From positions 133,610-197,609 of the forward strand of contig VYZB01000337.1 of NCBI GenBank assembly GCA_013397455.1: a stretch of DNA of 64,000 nucleotides. Reading direction: 5' to 3'. The translations under genes were made by a program, and so were the position numbers. Positions within the stretch are counted from its first letter, which is position 1; each line of letters starts with the position of its first letter. Shown piece by piece: positions 23,439-35,015 of this stretch. Source of the DNA: Crotophaga sulcirostris (Eukaryota > Chordata > Aves > Cuculiformes > Crotophagidae). The notes under the pieces are model-generated. The model was not told where the DNA came from, searched no databases, and was given only the letters and a program-made list of their open reading frames with translations.

Positions 23439-24826
23439 GACCTCTGGTACCTTTGTAGACCTCTTTATTCAATATACACACAAAAAATTAGTCTTGGAGT
23501 TTTTAATTTTGAGATAAAACCATTATTTGTGTATGAAATCAGAGTTTTAAAATAATCTTAATACAAGGTATAGTGGTTACCTAATAGTGCTTTGATCTTT
23601 GCAATCTACTGTTTTTTCAGATTAAATACATCTTGGATGCATTAATAAATTTTATATTAACCTTTAGAAACTATAAGATAACCTTCCTAGACTGGGTTGA
23701 AGGCCCCTGTGTATGATTCACAGCCATATGCTATAAATTAATGTGGTTTTTAATTGTCCCAAATGTACTTCATTATGATCAGGGTAAGCTTTAGTTTATT
23801 GCATATAAAATTGTTGTTTGTATTTAAAAGCATTTATTGTCAGGTATTACATACACATCGTAAGCCAAGGGGAATGTGTTAGGAATTGTTGTAGTGCTCA
23901 AAGTGCTTCTATGACTAAAAATATTACTTTTCTAGAACTGAATTTTTACTGTCTCTCTACAGTGCATTACTACTAAAACATCTCTTTAGCAAGCATCTGA
24001 TAAAATGTATTCTTCTAAGGTTGCTGGCTTTCCTGATCACTCCATACTGCCAGGATATTGTACACCAGCAGAGATATGTCTTTGTTTTTTTCAGAGCATT
24101 GGAGTGAATTATGCTTCCTGAATTGTAGTCAAAATCTGTAAATACATTGCTTTTTGTTTTAATGACACTGGATTTAAGAATTGGACAGTGTGTATAACAA
24201 TCTTCAACAAAAGACTGAGGATATAACATCCTATTGCACCTTTACACCTGCCATTTTTATAGTAAATTGCTCAAAACAACATTCATCTCTCCCATTAGGA
24301 GGGCAGCACATCACTAACTGCTTTTGGTATTTCATTGACTTCTTACAAGTGCCTAAAAATATCAGGAGAGATCCTCAGCTGGTGCTGATGTTATCTTTGT
24401 AAAAGTCAATAAAGCCATCGAGACTTCTGGCTAAACAGAGGTACTTTTGTCTGGCAGCAGCGGGAATGAGAGGGGAGTCACTCTCATCATACATGTTTAT
24501 ATAAAACTTCAGTGCCACTGAGGAACAAGTACTGTTATATTTTCATTGCAACACACAGACCATAAAACAGTGCTCGGCCCTGGCTCTGAGCACACACAGA
24601 AAATAATTAACATATCAGACTAAATAAACGCCTCAAGTTTATTTAAGACAGCGTTTGAATTTCAGATTTGAAGGAAACACTGCTTAATAACATTGGATAA
24701 TAGCTTATAAAGTAGCTTCTTCATCATTCTCCAGAACAAAACATGATGCATAAAAACAACAAAAAAAAGTCTCTGCTTACTAGTGCTTTTAAGGAACCAT
24801 TAAAACCTTGAGTTAAGGATGTGCCC

Positions 24827-24866
24827 CAGGATCCTGAGCGTAATACAGCCTGATAGGCTGTATTAC
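24827..24866. repeat. Twin palindrome / hairpin
   Basis: CAGGATCCTG at 24827-24836 is a perfect 10-bp palindrome. Three bases later GTAATACAGCC (24840-24850) and GGCTGTATTAC (24856-24866) form a perfect 11-bp inverted repeat around TGATA. The right arm's TATTACAGATG is then repeated directly. Confidence 0.85.
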
Positions 24867-27544
24867 AGATGTATTACAGATGCTTCCCTGGAGGACATTG
24901 TTTTTCTGGAATAGGAGGGCTTTTTTGATCCGCACGTTAAGAGCACCTAGTTTTAGACAGCCACAGTGCTTAAATTCCTTATGTAACCCAGAAGAGCATT
25001 CCTGAGAAAACCAGTCCTAGTTCGGCAGAACTGAGGCAAAAACCAAAATTACTTTTGAGGTTAGGAGGAATTGTATGATGGACATTGACTGGCGATGGCC
25101 AAGTGGCCCCATCTTGGCAAGGTGCTGCCAGCTGGATTACAGCAACTGACAGACACCATGCCTGTTCTGAGCCCATCCTCACTGCAAACTAAACTTTAAT
25201 TGAAACTACCATGAACAACCTACTCAAAAGTTTGATCATTTTTTTCATGGCCTATATTTTTTAATGCTTTTGGGAAAAAAATATGCCTTGTCTGAATATA
25301 AGCTTGGATCATTTTGGGTAACAATTAATTAAACTAAATTTCTCAATAGGCATTTTCAGTCTCTCAGGTTCTTGTTTCATTTTAGTTAGAATTTCACCTA
25401 ATTGACTTAAGTGAAATTACTCTGCCTTAAATAAGGAATATTATCAGATAGCTTTTTGTACCAGTTCTCTGCAGGTCAGGCTTCTATTTCTGCTACTTTC
25501 TCCACTCGTGCTTTACTCAAGTTTGCAAGAGGGAATAATTCATATTAGCTTACCACTGCCTGATGGTTGTTATTTCAATTATCCTACTGGTCAGACGTGG
25601 CCAGAGAAAGTCTTCAGAATTAATTTTGCTAAAGAGCCCATGCTTAACTACTTAGTAGTGTTAACAACAATAAGAAAATTTAGTGGAAGTATCTTGACAA
25701 TATCTCCTGCTTAGATAACCTGGATTGTATTATTCTGAAAGATCAAAAAACCCTCTCTGCCAAATAGCATTATACTTCAAGAGAAAATCTTTTTTCCAGT
25801 AAATGAATACAGGAACTATTACTTACAGTATCACACCATACTAGCTGCTTTTTTGGTAATATTTCCTAGCTATCTTCAATTTAACATAGCAGGTTAGACC
25901 TTGTAAATCAACACTAATAGCTCTGAAAGGAACCACTTGTTTTTTTGAGAACATTCCAGTCCACAAGCACTTTTTCCAGTGAAAACTCAACAGTTACAAT
26001 AAGACTCTGTTTTGGTAAGAAAATAGGAAATGATGCTAAACAAAAGGGAATGTTTATTTTGAAATTCCAAGGCCATTAATTTATATTAAGAAACTGTTTG
26101 TGCTCAGAGACTGTAATCAAAAGGTGATGTGAATCATTGATCACAAAAGGACTTTATAGATAAGGAACAAGTATGGTGCTGGATGATTGTATTATATATT
26201 AACAACTTTCATGAGTAACTTTTGCTGATTCATTTGGCAGGAAGTGAGCTGCCAAGGGAGATTTCTAGGGGAGGAAAAATCAACAATATTTTCATATAAA
26301 ATAACCTCGAGTTACTGTATTGTTCTCACAACATTTAATAATGAATGCTTTCCTGTTTAAGAAAAAAAAAACATAAATCACAAAAACAAAGGCAGATCTG
26401 GTTTAGTGTTACATGGCTGTAAATACGCATACGGTCTGGCAAAGTATGGGAAGGGTCTGATCAATTGAAAAATTGGAAAGCTGGTGAAATTGCTGCACAG
26501 TTGGGAATTAAAGATGCAATAACTGCAATTCTTTTCAGAGGAAAACATGTCTGTGCCCTTATCTGTGTTCTTGTTAGGAAGTTCACTGGCCATTGCAGAG
26601 TTGAGATTTACTCCCAAAAGCAGGACTTGGTTTCCATTCAGGAGACCAGGACCTCCATGACCCCAAAGCTGAGCTGCACTGGGGCCTTGCATCATGCAGG
26701 AAGGCTGTTAGAGATGGTAGGGGAGCATGATGCTTCACAAATTGAGACTGAATCACCATACACAGACCCAACACATAAGGACAGATCCAGCAGCCTAGGA
26801 CAGGGATGTCACCAAGCCCTCCTGCATGCTCACAGGGCACACACAATGGCACAATGGCAGCTTGGCCCTGGGAGCAAGACCATTACAACAGCAGTGGGTT
26901 CCTGCCACTATGCCAGGGTGAGGAGAGGTTGGTGAGTTTGCATTCTATATATTCTACTGCAGGTGAACATGTCAAGCCCATAAGTCCTGTGCCCTTTGGC
27001 CCACGCCAAGGATGTTTTGCCAACGATGCCAGCAGGTGCCTTTTGGCTTTCTTCTTTCATTGCTACCACTGGTACAAATAGACAAAAAAATGCAAACACC
27101 TATAACTAATCTTAGTTATAACTTGATCTGTGATGGGACAGCCTGAACACAATGCATTTAGGAGCATGTCGTAGAGAAAAGGGGATGGGAAAGAGAGCAT
27201 GTGCCATTTGACTCAGGAGAGTAAAAGATGCTGCAGTGTATCTTACAGGCACTTGTAGGTTCTGCTCTAACTGGATACCAGTTGTGCAGCTTTTTAACAC
27301 AGCCTTTTGTATTATAATATTTTTCTACAGTGCTTGTCCTTAAATGATTAGTAACTAAATGGGGGCAGATTTAGGAAGCAATGACTAATAAAGGTTTTAA
27401 AGAAATTAAGAAGGAAAAAAATAGAATCCAAGTAAGTTAGAAGTTGTAGATTTTTATTCAGCACAGCACCTGGCAGGGTTCTGGTTCAGCATCTTCCTTT
27501 TATACATTATAAAACATATAACCCTTCTCTGACTAATTCACAGC

Positions 27545-28152
27545 CCAGAAGGCCTGGGCTGCATCAAAAGAAGCGTGGCCAGCAGGTCAAGGGAGATGAC
27601 TCCGACACCTGACTCAGCACTGGTGAGACCTCACCTGGAGTACTGCATCCAGCTCTGGAGCCCTCAGTGCAGGAAGGACATGGAGCTTTGGGATCAGGTC
27701 CAGAGGAGGCCACAAAAATGATCAGGGGGATGGATCACCCCTTCTGTAAGGAAAGACCAAGAGAGTTGGGGTTGTTCAGCCTGGAAAAGATAAGGCTCCA
27801 GGGAGTCCTTATAGCAGCCTTCCAGCACTTAAAGAGGGCCTACAGGAAAGATGGGGACAGATATTTTAGCAAGGCCTGTTGTGACAGGAGAAGGGGTGGT
27901 GATTTTAAACTAAGAGAGGGTAGTTTTAGACAGGATAAAAGGAAGACATTTTTTACAATGAGGGTGGTGGAAGACTGGAACAGACTGCCCAGAGAAGTGT
28001 TAGATGCCTCGTTCCTGGAAACATTCAAGGCCAGGTTGGATGGGACTCTGAGAAACCTGATTCAGTTGAAGATGTCCCTGCTCATGGCAGTGGCGGGTTG
28101 GACTAGATGACCTGTAGAAGTCCTTTCCAACCCAAAGCATTCTATGATTCTA
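27545..28152 (+). mobile_element. CR1 LINE, longest copy in window
   Basis: About 600 bases of a classic CR1 3' part. It contains GGGCTGCATCAAAAGAAGCG, the GGAGTACTGCATCCAGCTCT motif, the ORF2 C-terminal region and the tail CATTCTATGATTCTA. The frame 27667-28110 is still open for 147 codons and includes TFFTMRVVEDWNRLPREV, the conserved end of CR1-type reverse transcriptase ORF2. The open part covers only the C-terminus; the endonuclease and the polymerase core are missing. Confidence 0.95.
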
Positions 28153-29399
28153 ATTAGGCAACTACAGAAGAATGCTATTGCAAAGGAGAAGTGCCATGAA
28201 ACAAAGTGTCATGAAATTCCACTAATTTTACCACAAATGACCATCAGAAAAAGTACTGATTATCAAAATTCCATCAATTACACTTATAAAAAAGGTTCTA
28301 ATGAAAGCCTTTTGAGATTTTTTTATTAGAACAACTTGAAGTGTGGTGATAGGTCAGCAAAATGAATTAGCATAACTGGAGCCTGAAATCACCATACAGC
28401 TTGTGTACAGTTAATGGAAATGCAGACTTCAGGAAGTGGTTTAAAATATCAGACATTGATACCAAATAAATGCTCACATTCTCACCTCTGCTGGTTGATC
28501 TCATCCAGAGAATACAGATATCACATCTCTCAATAATAATCCATTATAAGATTTAGGCTGTCCTGATAGTGTAGCTCATCCAAATGACAACTCAACCAAC
28601 ACCTAACTACAGTCTGCACAACCAGCACTGCAGGAAAGACAAGCTTAAATGATTAATTGTGCCAAAACACAGATAGTGGGAACCTCAGAAAACGCTAACT
28701 TGAGAATCAGTTGTTAATAATGTAAAATATTTGGAGCCATTCACATGCAAATGCTGTAACTTACGAAGACAATGAAGATACCTTAAGCAAATAAAATTTA
28801 TAAACATGCAGAACAACAAATTGCATTCCACAATGTAAACAGATATTAGTAATTAAAAATGTATTTAAAGTCCAAATGATTATTTAAATTGTATTTTCCC
28901 TTTGCATACAGCAATCTACGTGAGATACAGATCAAAAAGATCTCAGGAAATATTAACTGTTCAGTGGAATAAATTAATAAAAAAGGCAGAGATTTAACAC
29001 AACTATCTCCAATTAGCCAGGTAAGACTGTAAAGATATCTGGTTCATGTTACGAATAAACCCAAAGCATTTGTCACATCAGGGTTTACATTAGGCAGCAA
29101 GAGGGATGCATTGAAAAGGGTAAAAAGGATTTATTCCTCCATTCATTAGCCAGAGAGGGGCATTTATAAAACAAACCAATAAAAGAGACGTGCAAGATGC
29201 AATCCATGGAAAACAGGGTAATACTGAGCCTTCACCACTACTGGAAGGATTTGCACGGCACAGAGATTCTAAAGAAGTTAGAAAGCAAATAATTATTTCA
29301 CTCAGAAGAACTGATAACAATAAATTAAGGGTATTTTTATTTTCTGTCCTCCTAGTGGAAGATACAGTCCTGCAATTAGAACATCCTCTTATTTATTTA
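28153..29399. other. Unique AT-rich DNA, no gene seen
   Basis: No exon or repeat family recognised. It becomes increasingly A/T-rich towards the gap. Confidence 0.55.
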
Positions 29400-29490
29400 N
29401 NNNNNNNNNNNNNNNNNNNNNNNNNNNNNNNNNNNNNNNNNNNNNNNNNNNNNNNNNNNNNNNNNNNNNNNNNNNNNNNNNNNNNNNNNN
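29400..29490. other. Assembly gap, 91 N
   Basis: Flanked by TTATTTATTTA on the left and TGTATATATCTTATATATC on the right, so an unresolved simple-sequence tract is the likely cause. Confidence 0.98.
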
Positions 29491-32400
29491 CTGTATATAT
29501 CTTATATATCTTTATATCTTAGGTAGTTATCGAAACAAATATATATCTCTTCTCTCTATTAATAGGCATTAGAGAAATGTTTAACTGTGGTGGGTGTCAC
29601 TTTCTAAAACAAGTCTTGTCTTCCTTCATAGATTTCAAGGAGAAATTTTTTTTTTCTTTTTTAATGCTTTGACTACAGACTTGCTTTCAAAAGGCACACA
29701 GGTGTTCTCCTTGCCCGAGATGAGCTACTCAGACTTGGAGTCCCTCACAGACCACTGCCCAGGCACAATGGGAAAACGAGCCTTAACTCTGAATTTCCCT
29801 GTGTGTTTAAATCGGAGGCTTAATGATCTCTTTTTTTTTTTTTTAAATGTAGGGGTTGGGTTTGAATAGTACTTCAAGCACTAAACGGCTCCTTAATGTT
29901 TGGAGGGGATTAAGTTCAGAGTTCATTGTGTTGTCTGTCATTTTAAAAAGATTAGATAGTTTAGTTTGGCTCCTTCTGGCAATGTAAAAGTCTCTGTATA
30001 TATTGACTGTCTGGAGTCATTATCAAAGCTTCTAAAACCAATCGACACCTTGTAAACAAAAGTCCCATTATTTTCGTGATCCTGATAAGATTTACATTGT
30101 ATCCACATTTTTGCTATGATTGATTGAACTGTTAAAGATATTCATACTGTAACGGGTTATGTGATAAATTATTGCAAATTCAGTTAGCAAATTAAACTTT
30201 ACATTAGTTTAGAAAACATAAATGAATGTAACCCATCCTAGACTGTGCCAGGTATAACTTGTAGTTATGGTTTTGTATTGGGAAAATTCTGAAAGGTTTC
30301 AAATATTCTTGCAGGAAAAAAAGATCCTTTCAAAGGAAGGAAATTATATTTTAAATTAGAGGATTTTTCTGGTGACTGTTACTGAACTAAGAAATATTAT
30401 ATAGCTTGGTGTACTGAAATAGTAGATTATAGTCATGTACACCAGCTGTACACCAGACTACTACTATATCATTGTTAAATTCGATGAACCATTTATTTTT
30501 CAAAGAACTGTACAAAAATCAAGTTGAGTTAGAGGCCTAGACTCTAAAGAATCATTCTCAAGAAGTGACTGAAGGGGTTTAATTGGTTTATAAAGCAGCA
30601 AAGCTAAAGTTACAGGGCTGCCCATTGAACAATCACACTGTAAATATTACCCAGGACTTGCATTTGTAAGTCAGATGCTACAAACACAGCGATGTATTGC
30701 AGTGTATTAGAATGATGCATTTTCTGTAATTATTTAGAAGATGGATTATTAAGTCATAAAACATAACTGACAGACTAAGCAAGTTAAATTTGATTTGAGA
30801 ATTCTGGCACAATTTTTATAAACATACTGTCATGGCAATGTTCTTTCCACCATGATCATATATGGAGGTAAGTTAAGGTACTCCAGGAGAGGTAAGAGCT
30901 TGGTTTAGACCTGGGGGTATAGTTGGTTAAAATAAAGGTTTCTGAATACTCAGCTTATGCACAGCACATCATGTAGTGCTCTAACATAAACTGGTTTTAA
31001 GGAAAGCCTGTTCCTATTGAACTTCAGCTCACATTGTGCAACAAGTCATTTCTTTGGGTGATCCTTCTGCTGAACTTTTATTTGCTGACTTTTGATAAAT
31101 ACTTGCTACTGCAGATGTTAAGCAAATGGTGGTAATAAATCAAATCAGTTTGTTAAAACCTCGCCTGATGACAGTGCCAAAGTATCCTGTAATCTATGAC
31201 AAAAGGATCAATAGAAGCACATGAAAACATTACCACTGTGGGACAATATTGATTTTTGTCCTAGAAATACTTACTTAGCTCCTGAAAAAAATCATTAAAA
31301 TCAATGGAAAGTCTCCCATTGACTTCACTGGGCTTTGGGTCAGGTTTTTAGACTGACAATTTTTAATTCAGCTGCTGTCTTTAAGTTTGCAGGTGTAGAG
31401 CAGAATAGGGCTCTGATCCTCAATGGCAAGTTCCAGGCATAGCTGTGATGCAAATATCAAGAAGTGCCCCCAGGCATGGTTCCATCACGTTGTTTCTTAG
31501 GAAATACAAAATTAGGAGGTCTACATGATAGGAAAAAATTTAATCTCCCTCCATTATTACTACTTCACATTGTGTGACTTGGTTCTTCCAACTTAAATCA
31601 TCCCCTTTTTGGTCATATTTAGACACAATGCTTTAAGTAATACCCTTTCCCATTAGAATAATTTCTCAAAGAATTTATAGCCTTCAAGGTAAAGGTCTGT
31701 GTAATGGGATTATAACCATAACAACTACACAATAGCATCATTAAGGGTACTTCAGTTGCATTTACTTTGCCAGTGCCTGAATTTATTGCTACACTGCAAA
31801 GTTTCTTTTCAGAAAAAAATACATTTAACTCAATTTATAGAGCTGACTTTGCCTGAGAGAGATGAGAACTAAAATGATTTGAGATAGAATCAAAGAATTC
31901 CATCTTTTTAATTAGTCTGTTAAAGGCAGGAGCACCTAATACAAATATTTAACTCTGTTCTTTAACACTACTGCCAAAGTCATGAAGAGGAAATTTATAG
32001 GGAGCTCTAAAGTCACTTGACAAATATTTTCTTGGGTTATGACTTCTTAAATTGCTGTTTATTGCCAATAGCACTACATTTCTACATAAATAGGATTCAT
32101 GGGATTAGTGCACTGTCCTGGTAAAGACGTTTAATCTTCACTTTAAATGAGATATGGTAATTGAACCCCTTTCTTGTTGTGTAAGAAGTGCCTTTAAACA
32201 AGGTTAGCTATTTTTATACACACTAATGAATCACTAGCTAAAAAAGCTTTTTGGTCATATGCCAGGCTTGCTTTGTTACCTACTGTTCTCAGTAAATATA
32301 AAGTATGAAGTGAAGAGGGGGAAGAGGAAGGGAAATTACTACTTAATGTTCTAATGAAAAGAAGACATTAACCAATACTGCTTTAAATACTCCAGCATCA

Positions 32401-33534
32401 ATGGGATTTAAAAAAAAAATCGTTGCGCCACTAAGTTGATAAAATCCAGCCAGTTTGGTGTTTAGAAAAGTCATTTGAACATTTTTGAGTTTTAAAAATA
32501 AGATTAATAAACCCCCCAAGGTTTTCTTTTGCTACTGTACTGAAGCACAGCAAACCTTAGCAGAGAACTAGAGACCACATTACCTCTCAGTTTTAGGATG
32601 AGCCCTTTCAAGCAGCATTAAAGAATGCTCATGATTCACAATGGGATTTGCTTTGTCAGAGCCCAAACAATTCCAAAATTTCCAGAAAAATAAGACACCT
32701 GGATCCCTTGTCTGTTACATCGTCATTCCTACTGGTTGCAAGATAGCAAGCATTTTAAGATCACTTTAAATAGCTAAGTACAGCACAGAGCTGCTTGTAT
32801 CTTGGAGTCTTTTAAAGCTGCATGCCATAGGCAGTCAACATCTTTGAGATGCAGAGTCTCAGGAGCAGTTTTTACTGAGCCTTTCAATTCTCCTTCCTTA
32901 GCTACAGGGGTCATTGCAGCACCGTTTGCAGGATGAACGTACCATACCTGGGCATCCAGCTTTCCATGTAGGTAGGTATACACTTGAGGGGAAGCACACA
33001 TGCTGCTGGTTTAACATTTGCTGGTTTCAGCTAGTGAATTTTGTGAATTTTAGTGAATAGTGAACTTTTGCATCTCTGGTTTCCCCCACTGTTGGTGCAC
33101 AGTTGACTTCTATTGCTGCAAGGCATCATTAGGAAACTCATCAGGGTTAGGACCTTTTCTGCTGCCCTGTGGGCAAATGGCCCAGCACAGCTCCCACCCA
33201 CACACCTAGACCATCTCCCACTGTCTAACACTATTGCCTCATTCTTTCTGACCATTGGGAACCAAGTACTGGCTTCTGCCCTGCCCTGAGATGTGCCTGG
33301 GCACTGCAGTGAGGGAAGCTCCTTGTTAGAGCCAGCAAAACAAAACAGACATTACAGACCCATGCTCTGTCCTGGTGTACTACGGCAGCCAGGCTCTGTG
33401 ATCCACCTTGCACCCTGGAGAGCGGTGAGACCGTTGTCCCCCACAAGTACAAATCTTCATAGGGTCAGAAAGTCAGAAATCCACCAAGAGGCATCATTTC
33501 CCAAGCAGGAAGGACTCACTGGGATGCACCCTCC
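29491..33534. other. Repeat-poor unique block
   Basis: About 4 kb without a CR1 copy or exon candidate, but with few simple repeats after 29.9 kb. Such blocks in birds are often rich in conserved non-coding elements. Conservation cannot be judged from one sequence. Confidence 0.4.
31300..31350. repeat. Remnant of an ancient amniote hairpin repeat
   Basis: TCAATGG (31301-31307) and CCATTGA (31316-31322) form a hairpin, followed by CTTCACTGGGCTTTGGGTCA. This resembles a dispersed repeat of reptiles whose typical core is CCCATTGACTTCAATGGG plus a GGATCAGGCC-like end. Recognised from memory, so the family name is not given. Confidence 0.45.
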
Positions 33535-33563
33535 CCTTTCCAACCTTGTAATACTGTGATATA
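33535..33563 (+). mobile_element. CR1 tail-only fragment
   Basis: Only the last ~29 bases of an ATACTGTG-type CR1 are present: CCTTTCCAACCTTGTAATAC and the octamer remnant. The sequence just upstream is not CR1. Confidence 0.75.
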
Positions 33564-33787
33564 ATGTCATAACACCACAGGAGCCAATAACCATACCTGT
33601 CTTTGGCAGACTTCATCTAAGAGCAATAAATGTGCCAAGCACTGAAAGCTACATCTTCTCATTCCAACTTACTCAGCTTCTGGATTTCTTAGTACTTCTG
33701 AAGCAGCTATAAACAATTCCAGTTTCCAGTTTTGCATCTACAACAGAAAACATGTAATTTTGTATGTCCAGTAGGCTTCAAGTAACT

Positions 33788-33828
33788 GGTCCCATCCAAC
33801 CCAAACTATTCTATGATTCTATGATTCA
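33788..33828 (+). mobile_element. CR1 tail-only fragment, ATTCTATG type
   Basis: About 40 bases: CCATCCAACCCAAACTATTC followed by two to three ATTCTATG-type octamers. Upstream sequence is not CR1. Confidence 0.75.
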
Positions 33829-33879
33829 CCCTTAGAGAGTACTGCAATGAAAATCTCTTTGAGTTCAACTTCAGTCTTT

Positions 33880-34166
33880 CACAGTATCACAGTATTACAA
33901 GGTTGGAAAGGACCTCTGAGATCATCGAGTCCAACCTATAACCCAACACCAACATCAACCCATCATCTAAACCATGGCACTGAGAGCCTCATCCAATCTC
34001 CTCTTAAACACCTCCAGGGACAGCAACTCCACCACCTCCCTGGGCAGCACATTCCAAGGGCCAATCACCCTTTCAGTGAAGAATTTTTTCCTAATACCAA
34101 GCCTAAACTTTCCCTTACGAAGCTTGAGTCCATGTCCTTTAGTTCTGCCACTTGTCACCTGAGAGA
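33880..34166 (-). mobile_element. CR1 LINE copy, ATACTGTG type
   Basis: The minus-strand frame 33967-34158 is open for 63 codons ([19 protein letters not shown]) and ends at the ORF2 stop (GCCATGGTTTAG). The 3' UTR and two ATACTGTG octamers follow. 5'-truncated within ORF2. Confidence 0.95.
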
Positions 34167-34910
34167 TGAAATATATTTATATTTAAACTCATGTGTGCGT
34201 ACAGTCATTCTTTCTGATTGCAGTCTTTTCAAAGAGCAATTAATATAAAAGTAGGCAGTACTATGAAAAACTAAGAATAGAATAGCATAGTATCTGTATC
34301 ATGGTACTATATTTACACAGGTAATAGAGCTGTGATTCAAAAGACAGTTTATTCATTGTGTAATGGCAAAGACAAATGATTGTACTTCAGTAAGTACCGC
34401 ATCTACTTAATAGATATCTAAATCATTTGTTTGAGGATAATTTTTGAAGTCTGGGTTCCTGTTAAGTGCAATGGAGAAGCCAATATGTAAACCACTACTT
34501 AGCAAAGTTTTCGTAAACCTTAATGCTTGTCTTTTTTGCAGTGGCATCTGACAGCTGTTGAAGCAGCTGTGATGATTTTTTTTCCTGGGAATCTAATTAC
34601 TTGTAAGGCTTTCTTTTGCAGTGTATTTTGCTAAGTAGTTTGCTGCAAATAGTTTTACTTTGGCACATATGCCAAATCCAGGATTAAATATTTTAATTTT
34701 TGTACTTATTTAGCCCCTTTGAAAATTTAACTCATGAAATTTTGCAGCATATTCGAAGTGCTAAGTCAAGAAAATGGGTAATGCATTAATAAGTTGTTAT
34801 TCTTACCTACTATCTACAATAATACGGTCTACATCATTGCCTCCTAAATTATTTTGACTGCTGAAGGACCACGGGACTTGATGTGGTCATAATATAATAG
34901 CTGAGAATTA

Positions 34911-35015
34911 CAGTATCATCACAGTATCACAGTATCACAAGGTTGGAAAGGACCTCTGAGATCATCCAACCTATAACCCAACACTAACATCAACTCATAA
35001 TCTAAACCATGGCAC
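34911..35015 (-). mobile_element. CR1 LINE, 3' tail copy
   Basis: The tail has extra octamer units (CAGTATCATCACAGTATCAC on the plus strand, then another). The 3' UTR lacks about five bases where other copies have ATCGAGTCC, and the copy stops at the ORF2 stop region (ACCATGGCAC). Confidence 0.92.

Larger units (their letters stand above)
22235..27544. other. Unique DNA, no gene supported
   Basis: About 5.3 kb. Contains a TATA-like site at 23429 and a twin palindrome at 24827, described separately. A plus-strand 156-codon ORF at 26465-26935 lacks splice sites and domain-like sequence. Confidence 0.5.

Noticed and set aside
26465..26935. Plus-strand ORF of 156 codons
   Set aside because: No splice or promoter signals, and the sequence is not domain-like. 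Overlapping open frames on the other strand suggest low stop density only.
27667..28110. 147-codon ORF as a cellular gene
   Set aside because: It is the C-terminal part of CR1 ORF2 and is annotated as such.
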